DNA from: Nephrocerus scutellatus
Taxonomy: Eukaryota; Arthropoda; Insecta; Diptera; Pipunculidae
Length of the DNA stretch: 64,000 bases
Reading direction: 5' to 3'
Assembly (NCBI GenBank): GCA_947095585.1
Contig: OX352766.1
Location: 992,001 to 1,056,000, forward strand
Under the pieces are notes generated by a model. The model saw only the letters and a program-made list of their open reading frames with translations, was not told where the DNA came from and searched no databases. Each line of letters opens with the position of its first letter. The first letter of the stretch is position 1. This document shows positions 24,432 through 38,100 of this stretch, piece after piece. Position numbers and translations under genes: made by a program.

Positions 24432-24736
24432 GGGTCTATCTTCAATTCTATTCTTTTATTCTTCTTTTCTTTTATTCAACCCGAGCGAGTATAGTTACCC
24501 GGAGTACACCGAACAAATGAGTACACTGAGTTACTTTACTCACTGTACTCTTACTCTCCCTACCGCTGATATTTATTTCAGTGTAAAAAATAGGAAACTG
24601 CGTATACTCCGTTTCGTGCACGGTTCACAACAAAAAACACAGAGTACAGAGTTAAATTACCCCGGTTGAATAAAAAAACACCGAGTAAATATTTGAAATA
24701 CACTGCTCGCTCGGGTTGAATAAAAAAACAGACCCA
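24432..24736. mobile_element. candidate MITE with TTTATTCAACCCGAGCGAG inverted ends
   Basis: TTTATTCAACCCGAGCGAG near 24471 is matched in inverse by CTCGCTCGGGTTGAATAAA near 24708-24726. An outer GGGTCT/AGACCC pair sits at 24432 and 24731. An internal partial repeat GGTTGAATAAAAAAACACC occurs at about 24665. No target duplication is certain. Confidence 0.55.
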
Positions 24737-25317
24737 TAGTAGTCGACATGTCTCATGTTTAAAAAATCAAACAACTACAGCTGTCAAGAAATGTTCTGTA
24801 GATTTTTTCAGCGTATAAAGGTCGTATCCGAGAATTATCGGAGCATAAAAAAGAACGCTTCAGAGAAAACAGATTTCTCGGAGAATGAAAAAAACACACA
24901 GATATGAATTCTGACAATTAAATTATCTCTCCGATTACTCTGACATCAAAAAGGAACACAGCCTATATGTACATTACAAATGTCAAGTTGAGTTCTATTA
25001 TGTAACTAGAACTTGTTTGTGGACAATAAACGAAACGTGAAAGAAAATATTAAAGAAAAAAATACTAAAACAAAAAATAAACAGGAGCAAGTGCATTTGA
25101 GTGTAATTTGTCAGCTTGCATTTGGAGAGAAGTTTGGTTGTACTTGTCAATAACCGAAGTTGGCGGTGATTGACGGGTTTGGTTTTTTCCTGAAGTTAGA
25201 TTAAAACAGTTTGTTTAACTCGTTTGTTCAATGTTCTCTGAGAATTGCTGTGGCGTTTTCCATTGGCACGAGTTTCACTATAAATTATATCATGGATTTA
25301 TTTATTTTATAAAAATT

Positions 25318-25620
25318 TACGTGTGTGAACGACAATACTGATAGGAATAATTAATAAAATATCTACAAATTCATATGTACGCATAATTGTTTTAGGACTC
25401 ATAAAAATATAGGTTTTCGAACAGTAATACTGATATACTGATGAAATGTCTAGAAATACATTTATTTGTATTAGTATTTATTATTTTACTCATCACAATA
25501 TTGATGTGTGAACGGCATTACTGACAAAAACTGAAGGATTATTAAGAAATCTAGAAATCCCTTTATTTGTATCAGTCAGTATTTATTATTGAACTCATAA
25601 ATATAATGATGTGTGAAAAC
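25318..25620. repeat. degenerate tandem repeat of about 115 bp
   Basis: Three diverged copies, each with GTGTGAACG-like, ACTGATA/ACTGACA, CTAGAAATCCCTTTATTTGT and ACTCATAAATAT words. Confidence 0.55.
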
Positions 25621-26049
25621 TGATTACAAATTCATCCATTTATTAACACCATTATTATATTGACATTGATAATCCTAATGTCACACAACAACTATTGACA
25701 GCAGCCGCTATTTTGAGCATTTCGGCTGCCTGTCAATTTTTTAACGCTGCTTTAACTGAATGGCAGCAGAATTTTTGACCGCACCCTAGTTCCCATTGAA
25801 AAAAAAACAGATGTGAAATTATCTCTTGTGTCTTTCTACATTCAGTATGCGACAAGCCTAATGTGAGATGTTGACATTTTGAAATGTCATTCATTATCAT
25901 TTTCTATTGCATTGTAAAGTACTGTGGTCTGGTTCTAGTTCGCTTCTATTATCGGGAATCGGGTCGTCTTTAATTTGTTTTTTTTTGTAAATAACTAGTT
26001 AGTAGAATTGCTGCAAAAAAGTAAAAATTTATAATAAATCGAATCCACA

Positions 26050-26547
26050 GTTCACAATTAGTATTCAGTGGCAAGTGGCAGTGTTCGGATCGCCTTTTGT
26101 TGCAGACGTCGAGCTCTACGCCATTTTCCACCCCAGTTTGATTGTTGTCTCTGTCGTTCACATTCATTGCATCAAACCATCAAAGTTCTTCGTTCTATTG
26201 CGGCCGGCTTTGTGTCAGAAAACAGAAACAGTTTCATAGAATATTTTTGTTGCGCTTCTCAGTTGAAGCATTTGTTGTAAAATCTAAACAAAAAACAAAG
26301 CGAACAAAATTATTATCTACGCCAAGGAGGTAATAAATCGATGCTGAATTAAAGAATGTCTACAACTGATGAATTAAAATCGTAATGCATTGATGTGGTG
26401 ACAGACGGACAGCCGCACAAGGAAAGGCTACAACAGATGCTCCTCCTCCATCTGTTTGCATTGCAATGGAATAGAATAACCCGCAGGAACATTGCATTAC
26501 ACAAAAAATCGACAGGGGGAGCAAGACTTCACGCTATCCAGAATCAG
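26050..26547 (+). other. probable 5' UTR exon and promoter-proximal region of the DUF4706 gene
   Basis: A region of higher GC content ends with a donor-like CAG|GTATAT at 26547/26548. A matching acceptor TTCCTTGCCAG lies at 26926, 50 bp before the ATG at 26977, giving a 379-bp 5' UTR intron. TTCAGTG near 26065 resembles a fly initiator but is weak evidence for the start site. Confidence 0.4.
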
Positions 26548-26976
26548 GTATATTTTGTGTGTTAGGCTGAGTGTGGTGAGTGTTAATATTTTGGTTTTTG
26601 GTTGTTCCAACGTTGCTTCAACACTGCGACTGCCGTTCTGATTTTAATTTGGTGTGCATTTCCATTTCCATGTAAAGTATAGAACTAAGGTGGTTTCCTG
26701 TTTTAAATTTGCTTCAATGAATACAACAAAATCCAATAAAAAAGAGTAAAAGTGGATACTACACAAAAAAGTACTCTACGCAGCACATTTTTTGTTGTCT
26801 TGTGCCATGTCTTGCTTTTGGAAATGAACTTGCACAGCTAGAGGTATGCCTCAAAAGAATTAAGTCTTTTTATTTTATTGTTTGAGTATAGAAACTAAGA
26901 GGATTTATTTCTATCTTCCTTGCCAGATTAGCACGACAATCAGAGCATTAAACTGTTGAACAGCGACTGCACAAAA

Positions 26977-28389
26977 ATGCCCACTGAATTTTCCATTGAT
27001 GCCATCAATGATTACTTTGCACACCTCAATCCGATTGCATTGAAAATCGCATCGGATATCAATGAGACAAGATCAACGTACGAGCACATTTGGAACCAAC
27101 TGAAGCCGAGCGAACACAATGACATCATTAACGAGACGCTTATCAAGCCGGAAATTTCGCTCAGATATTTCGATAATTTCACTTCGTCGTCGCCATCGTC
27201 GTCGTCAGTATCATCCTCAAAGTCCGTATTACCATCGGCATCGTCGAGTTCATTGACAGCAGTCTTGTGTGCTGTGGCTGCATCAACCACTACAGAATCA
27301 TCGTCTGGCAAACAAAACGATGCTACTTCGGCTGCGTACAATCTTCAAGCGCAATCGCTGAAACACTTCAACGGTTACGACGGCCGCAACCTAAGTACAT
27401 TTGCGGATCAGAAAGTTGCCCTCAAAATCGTTCACGATGATACCCTTGGAGCCTATCGTGATGAACATTCGCTGCCGTTTAGCTTTAAGACAAAGTCGCA
27501 GATCAATTTGCGAATTTTCAACGGTAACGACGATGACGAATTCACCGAAAGTCAAAGTCAGCAACAGGCTGGCGCCTTAAACGGTGATTATAATGATTGT
27601 GGTATTATGGTATTGAATGTTTTTGGTGGAAAGCCGGAACCACTGAATCGTGCGACAGCTGAAAACTACAAGAAACTACAAACGGAATTGGCCAATAATT
27701 TGAGCAATCGCATTAGATCGTCATGTTCAACGAGTGTGACAAAAGCGAACGTATTCCAACAACATGCTCATGCGCAAACACAAGCACCGTCACAATCTGG
27801 TCAACACCGCAACACATGCCTTTCATTGAGACTAAAATCGGAGATGGGTCAAGCCACACCATCAATGACTAACAATCCTGTCCCAGTCTCGTCGTCGTCT
27901 TCTTCTACTTCTGCCACGACCACCACAGTTGCCGCTCCGGTATTGTTTTTCGACAAAGTCGATTCAAAATATGAACGTTTCTACGATGAGTCTCCCGTTA
28001 CCGGTGTGAAAGCAGCATCATCTACATTACTTCCACCTCCAGCTGGACCCACCACAGAACTGAGTCTTTTGAAATTGATCTCGAAAAACACCGCTGGGTT
28101 CCTGTCTTCGACGTCGATGACGACGGCGACGGCTCCTTCCTTTAGCAGCAATAGCGTTCGTAACATTCGCTACAATGATTACACCGATGACCAGGAAAGT
28201 GCTAACCTTATGATGAATTGCAGCAGCAGTGGCCTCACATTAACATCATCGTCGTCAGCTCCTTCAGAGGACGGCAATGACTATGATCGCAGTGACGACG
28301 AAGACAACAAGACATTGTGCGAAGACGTTAAGTTACTGTTGAATAATGATGGTCTCCAGAAGGGATTTGACTTTCTCAATAATTGGTGA
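26977..28389 (+). CDS. DUF4706 (C1orf198-like) protein, complete single coding exon, 470 aa
   Basis: Function unknown. The ATG at 26977 (ACAAAAATG context) opens a 470-codon frame ending in TGA at 28387-28389. Three blocks match the vertebrate C1orf198 family as I know it. The N-terminal block has YFAHLNPIALKIASDI and HNDIINETLI (human: YFSSLSPMARKI, DEIIDRCLV). The middle block is YRDEHSLPFSFKTKSQINL (human: QDEHSAPFSWETKSQ). The extreme C-terminus is GFDFLNNW (human: GFDFLDNW). Between them are Ser-, Thr- and Gln-rich linkers that look disordered. No signal peptide or membrane segment is seen. It is longer than the roughly 330-residue human protein because of these linkers. The acceptor at 26926 and an upstream UTR exon suggest one 5' intron. 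Family identity is strong; the Drosophila gene name was not recalled. Confidence 0.9.
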   Translation: MPTEFSIDAINDYFAHLNPIALKIASDINETRSTYEHIWNQLKPSEHNDIINETLIKPEISLRYFDNFTSSSPSSSSVSSSKSVLPSASSSSLTAVLCAVAASTTTESSSGKQNDATSAAYNLQAQSLKHFNGYDGRNLSTFADQKVALKIVHDDTLGAYRDEHSLPFSFKTKSQINLRIFNGNDDDEFTESQSQQQAGALNGDYNDCGIMVLNVFGGKPEPLNRATAENYKKLQTELANNLSNRIRSSCSTSVTKANVFQQHAHAQTQAPSQSGQHRNTCLSLRLKSEMGQATPSMTNNPVPVSSSSSSTSATTTTVAAPVLFFDKVDSKYERFYDESPVTGVKAASSTLLPPPAGPTTELSLLKLISKNTAGFLSSTSMTTATAPSFSSNSVRNIRYNDYTDDQESANLMMNCSSSGLTLTSSSSAPSEDGNDYDRSDDEDNKTLCEDVKLLLNNDGLQKGFDFLNNW

Positions 28390-28562
28390 GCTGCAGCCTC
28401 CGGCAGGCAATGCAAGAGAGAGAGAGAGAGAAGAGGAAACAACACTCAAATTTCAAGACTGTTTTCATGGAAATCATCTAAATGCCGTCATTACTTAACT
28501 TAGCATTCATAAATGTGTCATTTTTCATACTATGCTTTTATTTTATTACATTTTATCGCCCT

Positions 28563-28565
<3 letters not shown>

Positions 28566-28600
<35 letters not shown>
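28566..28600. repeat. (TA)n microsatellite in DUF4706 gene 3' UTR
   Basis: A pure TA run between the stop codon and the poly(A) signal. Confidence 0.9.
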
Positions 28601-28606
<6 letters not shown>

Positions 28607-28916
28607 GCACGTATATACATACTTATATCATAGATTCCCTTATGGACTTTTGTGTAGCTATTGTGCTGGCAATTTCATTAATTTATTAATTCAACATTGA
28701 TGAAATTTCTAATGGCAAGATAGCTGATTGCTTGCATAGTGAGCAACATTTTGCAAAAATCAATTAGTTACGCGAAACTATAGCCATTTTGCTGACAATA
28801 TATCACTTTTGCGCTTTTAAAAGTAAATACTACAAGTAAGAGGCAAAAAAAGAAAATACTAACCTTTAGCTTAGCGATAACTTAGCGATAGTAAATGTCT
28901 TTTTCTATTAAACTTT

Positions 28917-28922
28917 AATAAA
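28917..28922 (+). terminator. poly(A) signal of the DUF4706 gene
   Basis: AATAAA with an overlapping second AATAAA four bases on, followed about 30 bp later by a GTGTGTTTTTT GU-rich element. It lies about 530 bp after the stop. Confidence 0.6.
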
Positions 28923-29169
28923 TAAATACACAACAGAACAATTATTAAAAAAAAGTGTGTTTTTTATTTTTATATCTGTTTAGTAAAGTAAATAAATGAT
29001 TCATTATTTTACAATGTGTATTGAAATAGCAAATCGGCACATTCTCTTGGCTACCGACCAGGTGTTCAGATTGAAAACAGATTGCTCGCTTACTTCCATT
29101 TGCATTGCATCTTTAATGTTGTCCACAAGCTGCACCACCCTCTTCAAATAACAACAAAAGCAATACAAA

Positions 29170-32100
29170 TATTAGCTGCTGTCAGAATTAGAAGCAAATT
29201 TGTGGACTATTTTTCAGCCTAACCACCAGGTACCCATAATCTTCGCATAGACAGATCGTGTCGCTTTTTTGCAATTTTGCTTTAAATTGCATTGTATGTG
29301 TAATGCTATTCGCCACGTCCCCTTACAAACACATACAACACACACACGCCCATCTAATATCAACTGACACACACACCCACTGTGGGTTTTGTTGTTGTTG
29401 GCAGAACTAGAAGCAAATATTATGGACTACTTCCCCTTACAAACGCATACAACACACACACGCCCAAATAAAATCAAGTTGACACACACACTCACTGTGG
29501 GTTTTGTTGTTGTTGGCAGAACTAGAAGCAAATATTATGGACTACTTCCCCTTACAAACGCATACAACACACACACGCCCAAATAAAGTCAAGTTGACAC
29601 ACACACTCACTGTGGGTTTTGTTGTTGTTGGCAGAACTAGAAGCAAATATTATGGACTACTTCCCCTTACAAACGCATACAACACACACACGCCCAAATA
29701 AAATCAAGTTGACACACACACTCACTGTGGGTTTTGTTGTTGTTGGCAGAACTAGAAGCAAATATTATGGACTACTTCCCCTTACAAACACATACAACAC
29801 ACACACGCCCATCTAATATCAACTGACACACACACCCACTGTGGGTTTTGTTGTTGTTGGCAGAACTAGAAGCAAATATTGTGACTATTTTTCAGTCTAA
29901 TCACCAGGTACCCATAATCTTCGCATAGACAGATCGTGTCGCTTTTTTGCAATTTTGCTTTAAATTGCATTGTATGTGTAATGCTATTCGCCACGTCCCC
30001 TTACAAACACATACAACGCACACACGCCCATCTAATAGCAGCTTGACACACACACTCACTGTGGGTTTTGTTGTTGTTGGCAGAACTAGAAGCAAATAGT
30101 GTGACTATTTTTCAGTCTAATCACCAGGTACCCATAATCTTCGCATAGACAGATCGTGTCGCTTTTTTGCAATTTTGCTTTAAATTGCATTGTATGTGTA
30201 ATGCTATTCGCCACGTCCCCTTACAAACACATACAACACACACACGCCCATCTAATATCAACTTGACACACACACTCAGTGTGGGTTTTGTTGTTGTTGG
30301 CAAAACTAGAAGCAAATATTATGGACTACTTCCCCTTACAAACACATACAACACACACACGCCCATCTAATATCAACTGACACACACACCCACTGTGGGT
30401 TTTGTTGTTGTTGGCAGAACTAGAAGCAAATATTGTGACTATTTTTCAGTCTAATCACCAGGTACCCATAATCTTCGCATAGACAGATCGTGTCGCTTTT
30501 TTGCAATTTTGCTTTAAATTGCATTGTATGTGTAATGCTATTCGCCACGTCCCCTTACAAACACATACAACACACACACGCCCATCTAATATCAACTTGA
30601 CACACACACTCAGTGTGGGTTTTGTTGTTGTTGGCAAAACTAGAAGCAAATATTATGGACTACTTCCCCTTACAAACACATACAACACACACACACGCCC
30701 ATCTAATAGCAGCTTGACACACACACTCACTGTGGGTTTTGTTGTTGTTGGCAGAACTAGAAGCAAATAGTGTGACTATTTTTCAGTCTAATCACCAGGT
30801 ACCCATAATCTTCGCATAGACAGATCGTGTCGCTTTTTTGCAATTTTGCTTTAAATTGCATTGTATGTGTAATGCTATTCGCCACGTCCCCTTACAAACA
30901 CATACAACACACACACACCCACTGTGGGTTTTGTTGTTGTTGGCAGAACTAGAAGCAAATATTGTGACTATTTTTCAGTCTAATCACCAGGTACCCATAA
31001 TCTTCGCATAGACAGATCGTGTCGCTTTTTTGCAATTTTGCTTTAAATTGCATTGTATGTGTAATGCTATTCGCCACGTCCCCTTACAAACACATACAAC
31101 ACACACACGCCCATCTAATATCAACTTGACACACACACTCAGTGTGGGTTTTGTTGTTGTTGGCAGAACTAGAAGCAAATATTGTGACTATTTTTCAGTC
31201 TAATCACCAGGTACCCATAATCTTCGCATAGACAGATCGTGTCGCTTTTTTGCAATTTTGCTTTAAATTGCATTGTATGTGTAATGCTATTCGCCACGTC
31301 CCCTTACAAACACATACAACACACACACGCCCATCTAATATCAACTTGACACACACACTCACTGTGGGTTTTGTTGTTGTTGGCAAAACTAGAAGCAAAT
31401 ATTATGGACTACTTCCCCTTACAAACACATACAACGCACACACGCCCATCTAATAGCAGCTTGACACACACACTCACTGTGGGTTTTGTTGTTGTTGGCA
31501 GAACTAGAAGCAAATAGTGTGACTATTTTTCAGTCTAATCACCAGGTACCCATAATCTTCGCATAGACAGATCGTGTCGCTTTTTTGCAATTTTGCTTTA
31601 AATTGCATTGTATGTGTAATGCTATTCGCCACGTCCCCTTACAAACACATACAACACACACACGCCCATCTAATATCAACTTGACACACACACTCAGTGT
31701 GGGTTTTGTTGTTGTTGGCAAAACTAGAAGCAAATATTATGGACTACTTCCCCTTACAAACACATACAACACACACACGCCCATCTAATAGCAGCTTGAC
31801 ACACACACTCACTGTGGGTTTTGTTGTTGTTGGCAGAACTAGAAGCAAATAGTGTGACTATTTTTCAGTCTAATCACCAGGTACCCATAATCTTCGCATA
31901 GACAGATCGTGTCGCTTTTTTGCAATTTTGCTTTAAATTGCATTGTATGTGTAATGCTATTCGCCACGTCCCCTTACAAACACATACAACACACACACGC
32001 CCATCTAATAGCAGCTTGACACACACACTCACTGTGGGTTTTGTTGTTGTTGGCAGAACTAGAGGCAATTATTGTGACTATTTTTCAGTCTAATCACCAG

Positions 32101-35100
32101 GTACCCATAATCTTCGCATAGACAGATCGTGTCGCTTTTTTGCAATTTTGCTTTAAATTGCATTGTATGTGTAATGCTATTCGCCACGTCCCCTTACAAA
32201 CACATACAACACACACACGCCCATCTAATAGCAGCTTGACACACACACTCACTGTGGGTTTTGTTGTTGTTGGCAGAACTAGAGGCAATTATTGTGACTA
32301 TTTTTCAGTCTAATCACCAGGTACCCATAATCTTCGCATAGACAGATCGTGTCGCTTTTTTGCAATTTTGCTTTAAATTGCATTGTATGTGTAATGCTAT
32401 TCGCCACGTCCCCTTACAAACACATACAACACACACACGCCCATCTAATAGCAGCTTGACACACACACTCACTGTGGGTTTTGTTGTTGTTGGCAGAACT
32501 AGAAGCAAATATGTGACTATTTTTCAGTCTAATCACCAGGTACCCATAATCTTCGCATAGACAGACCGTGTCGCTTTTTTGCAATTTTGCTTTAAATTGC
32601 ATTGTATGTGTAATGCTATTCGCCACGTCCCCTTACAAACACATACAACACACACACGCCCATCTAATATCAACTGACACACACACCCACTGTGGGTTTT
32701 GTTGTTGTTGGCAGAACTAGAAGCAAATATTATGGACTACTTCCCCTTACAAACGCATACAACACACACACGCCCATCTAATATCAACTGACACACACAC
32801 CCACTGTGGATTTTGTTGTTGTTGGCAGAACTAGAGGCAATTATTGTGACTTTTTTTTTCGTCTAATCACCAGGTACCCATAATCTTCGCATAGACAGAT
32901 CGTGTCGCTTTTTTGCAATTTTGCTTTAAATTGCATTGTATGTGTAATGCTATTCGCCACGTCCCCTTACAAACACATACAACACACACACGCCCATCTA
33001 ATATCAACTGACACACACACCCACTATGGGTTTTGTTGTTGTTGGCAGAACTAGTGGCAAATATTATGGACTATTTCCCCTTACAAACACATACAACACA
33101 CACACGCCCATCTAATATCAACTGACACACACACCCACTGTGGGTTTTGTTGTTGTTGGCAGAACTAGAAGCAAATATTATGGACTACTTCCCCTTACAA
33201 ACGCATACAACACACACACGCCCATCTAATATCAACTGACACACACACCCACTGTGGATTTTGTTGTTGTTGGCAGAACTAGAGGCAATTATTGTGACTA
33301 TTTTTCAGTCTAATCACCAGGTACCCATAATCTTCGCATAGACAGATCGTGTCGCTTTTTTGCAATTTTGCTTTAAATTGCATTGTATGTGTAATGCTAT
33401 TCACCACGTCCCCTTACAAACACATACAACACACACACGCCCATCTAATAGCAGCTTGACACACACACTCACTGTGTGTTTTGTTGTTGTTGGCAGAACT
33501 AGAAGCAAATAGTGTGACTATTTTTCAGTCTAATCACCAGGTACCCATAATCTTCGCATAGACAGATCGTGTCGCTTTTTTGCAATTTTGCTTTAAATTG
33601 CATTGTATGTGTAATGCTATTCGCCACGTCCCCTTACAAACACATACAACACACACACGCCCATCTAATATCAACTTGATACACACACTCACTGTGGGTT
33701 TTGTTGTTGTTGGCAAAACTAGAAGCAAATATTATGGACTAGTTCCCCTTACAAACACATACAACACACACACGCCCATCTTATATCAACTGACACACAC
33801 ACCCACTGTGGATTTTGTTGTTGTTTGCAGAACTAGAGGCAATTATTGTGACTATTTTTCAGTCTAATCACCAGGTACCCATAATCTTCGCATAGACAGA
33901 TCGTGTCGCTTTTTTGCAATTTTGCTTTAAATTGCATTGTATGTGTAATGCTATTCGCCACGTCCCCTTACAAACACATACAACACACACACGCCCATCT
34001 AATATCAACTTGATACACACACTCACTGTGGCTTTTGTTGTTGTTGGCAAAACTAGAAGCAAATATTATGGACTACTTCCCCTTACAAACGCATACAACA
34101 CACACACGCCCAAATAAAATCAAGTTGACACACACACTCACTGTGGGTTTTGTTGTTGTTGGCAGAACTAGAAGCAAATATTATGGACTACTTCCCCTTA
34201 CAAACGCATACAACACACACACGCCCAAATAAAATCAAGTTGACACACACACTCACTGTGGGTTTTGTTGTTGTTGGCAGAACTAGAAGCAAATATTATG
34301 GACTACTTCCCCTTACAAACACATACAACACACACACGCCCATCTAATATCAACTGACACACACACCCACTGTGGGTTTTGTTGTTGTTGGCAGAACTAG
34401 TGGCAAATATTATGGACTATTTCCCCTTACAAACGCATACAACACACACACGCCCAAATAAAATCAAGTTGACACACACACTCACTGTGGGTTTTGTTGT
34501 TGTTGGCAGAACTAGAGGCAAATATTGTGACTATTTTTCAGTCTAATCACCAGGTACCCATAATCTTCGCATAGACAGATCGTGTCGCTTTTTTGCAATT
34601 TTGCTTTAAATTGCATTGTATGTGTAATGCTATTCGCCACGTCCCCTTACAAACACATACAACACACACACGCCCATCTAATATCAACTGACACACACAC
34701 CCACTGTGGGTTTTGTTGTTGTTGGCAGAACTAGAAGCAAATATTATGGACTATTTCCCCTTACAAACACATACAACACACACACGCCCATCTAATATCA
34801 ACTGACACACACACCCACTGTGGGTTTTGTTGTTGTTGGCAGAACTAGAAGCAAATATTATGGACTATTTCCCCTTACAAACACATACAACACACACACG
34901 CCCATCTAATATCAACTGACACACACACCCACTGTGGGTTTTGTTGTTGTTGGCAGAACTAGAGGCAAATATTGTGACTATTTTTCAGTCTAATCACCAG
35001 GTACCCATAATCTTCGCATAGACAGATCGTGTCGCTTTTTTGCAATTTTGCTTTAAATTGCATTGTATGTGTAATGCTATTCGCCACGTCCCCTTACAAA

Positions 35101-38100
35101 CACATACAACACACACACGCCCATCTAATATCAACTGACACACACACCCACTGTGGGTTTTGTTGTTGTTGGCAGAACTAGAAGCAAATATTATGGACTA
35201 CTTCCCCTTACAAACGCATACAACACACACACGCCCAAATAAAATCAAGTTGACACACACACTCACTGTGGGTTTTGTTGTTGTTGGCAGAACTAGAAGC
35301 AAATATTATGGACTATTTCCCCTTACAAACACATACAACACACACACGCCCATCTAATATCAACTGACACACACACCCACTGTGGGTTTTGTTGTTGTTG
35401 GCAGAACTAGAGGCAAATATTGTGACTATTTTTCAGTCTAATCACCAGGTACCCATAATCTTCGCATAGACAGATCGTGTCGCTTTTTTGCAATTTTGCT
35501 TTAAATTGCATTGTATGTGTAATGCTATTCGCCACGTCCCCTTACAAACACATACAACACACACACGCCCATCTAATATCAACTGACACACACACCCACT
35601 GTGGGTTTTGTTGTTGTTGGCAGAACTAGAAGCAAATATTATGGACTACTTCCCCTTACAAACGCATACAACACACACACGCCCAAATAAAATCAAGTTG
35701 ACACACACACTCACTGTGGGTTTTGTTGTTGTTGGCAGAACTAGAAGCAAATATTATGGACTACTTCCCCTTACAAACACATACAACACACACACGCCCA
35801 TCTAATATCAACTGACACACACACCCACTGTGGGTTTTGTTGTTGTTGGCAGAACTAGTGGCAAATATTATGGACTATTTCCCCTTACAAACGCATACAA
35901 CACACACACGCCCAAATAAAATCAAGTTGACACACACACTCACTGTGGGTTTTGTTGTTGTTGGCAGAACTAGAGGCAAATATTGTGACTATTTTTCAGT
36001 CTAATCACCAGGTACCCATAATCTTCGCATAGACAGATCGTGTCGCTTTTTTGCAATTTTGCTTTAAATTGCATTGTATGTGTAATGCTATTCGCCACGT
36101 CCCCTTACAAACACATACAACACACACACGCCCATCTAATATCAACTGACACACACACCCACTGTGGGTTTTGTTGTTGTTGGCAGAACTAGAAGCAAAT
36201 ATTATGGACTATTTCCCCTTACAAACACATACAACACACACACGCCCATCTTATATCAACTGACACACACACCCACTGTGGATTTTGTTGTTGTTGGCAG
36301 AACTAGAGGCAATTATTGTGACTATTTTTCAGTCTAATCACCAGGTACCCATAATCTTCGCATAGACAGATCGTGTCGCTTTTTTGCAATTTTGCTTTAA
36401 ATTGCATTGTATGTGTAATGCTATTCGCCACGTCCCCTTACAAACACATGCAACACACACACGCCCATCTAATATCAACTGACACACACACCCACTGTGG
36501 GTTTTGTTGTTGTTGGCAGAACTAGAAGCAAATATTATGGACTATTTCCCCTTACAAACGCATACAACACACACACGCCCAAATAAAATCAAGTTGACAC
36601 ACACACTCACTGTGGGTTTTGTTGTTGTTGGCAGAACTAGAAGCAAATATTATGGACTACTTCCCCTTACAAACACATACAACACACACACGCCCATCTA
36701 ATATCAACTGACACACACACCCACTGTGGGTTTTGTTGTTGTTGGCAGAACTAGTGGCAAATATTATGGACTATTTCCCCTTACAAACGCATACAACACA
36801 CACACGCCCAAATAAAATCAAGTTGACACACACACTCACTGTGGGTTTTGTTGTTGTTGGCAGAACTAGAGGCAAATATTGTGACTATTTTTCAGTCTAA
36901 TCACCAGGTACCCATAATCTTCGCATAGACAGATCGTGTCGCTTTTTTGCAATTTTGCTTTAAATTGCATTGTATGTGTAATGCTATTCGCCACGTCCCC
37001 TTACAAACACACAACACACACACGCCCATCTAATATCAACTGACACACACACCCAATGTGGGTTTTGTTGTTGTTGGCAGAACTAGAAGCAAATATTATG
37101 GACTATTTCCCCTTACAAACACATACAACACACACACGCCCAAATAAAATCAAGTTGACACACACACTCACTGTGGGTTTTGTTGTTGTTGGCAGAACTA
37201 GAAGCAAATATTATGGACTACTTCCCCTTACAAACGCATACAACACACACACGCCCAAATAAAATCAAGTTGACACACACACTCACTGTGGGTTTTGTTG
37301 TTGTTGGCAGAACTAGAAGCAAATATTATGGACTACTTCCCCTTACAAACAAATACAACACACACACGCCCATCTAATATCAACTGACACACACACCCAC
37401 TGTGGGTTTTGTTGTTGTTGGCAGAACTAGTGGCAAATATTATGGACTATTTCCCCTTACAAACGCATACAACACACACACGCCCAAATAAAATCAAGTT
37501 GACACACACACTCACTGTGGGTTTTGTTGTTGTTGGCAGAACTAGAAGCAAATATTATGGACTACTTCCCCTTACAAACACATACAACACACACACGCCC
37601 ATCTAATATCAACTGACACACACACCCACTGTGGGTTTTGTTGTTGTTGGCAGAACTAGAGGCAAATATTGTGACTATTTTTCAGTCTAATCACCAGGTA
37701 CCCATAATCTTCGCATAGACAGATCGTGTCGCTTTTTTGCAATTTTGCTTTAAATTGCATTGTATGTGTAATGCTATTCGCCACGTCCCCTTACAAACAC
37801 ATGCAACACACACACGCCCATCTAATATCAACTGACACACACACCCACTGTGGGGTTTGTTGTTGTTGGCAGAACTAGAAGCAAATATTATGGACTATTT
37901 CCCCTTACAAACGAATACAACACACACACGCCCATCTTATATCAACTGACACACACACCCACTGTGGATTTTGTTGTTGTTGGCAGAACTAGAAGCAAAT
38001 ATTATGGACTATTTCCCCTTACAAACGCATACAACACACACACGCCCAAATAAAATCAAGTTGACACACACACTCACTGTGGGTTTTGTTGTTGTTGGCA

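Noticed and set aside
26927..28389. This exon as a continuation of zfh2 from a donor at 7011
   Set aside because: Joining phase 1 at 7011 to the acceptor at 26926 gives GAT TAG, an immediate stop. The protein also matches a different family (DUF4706).
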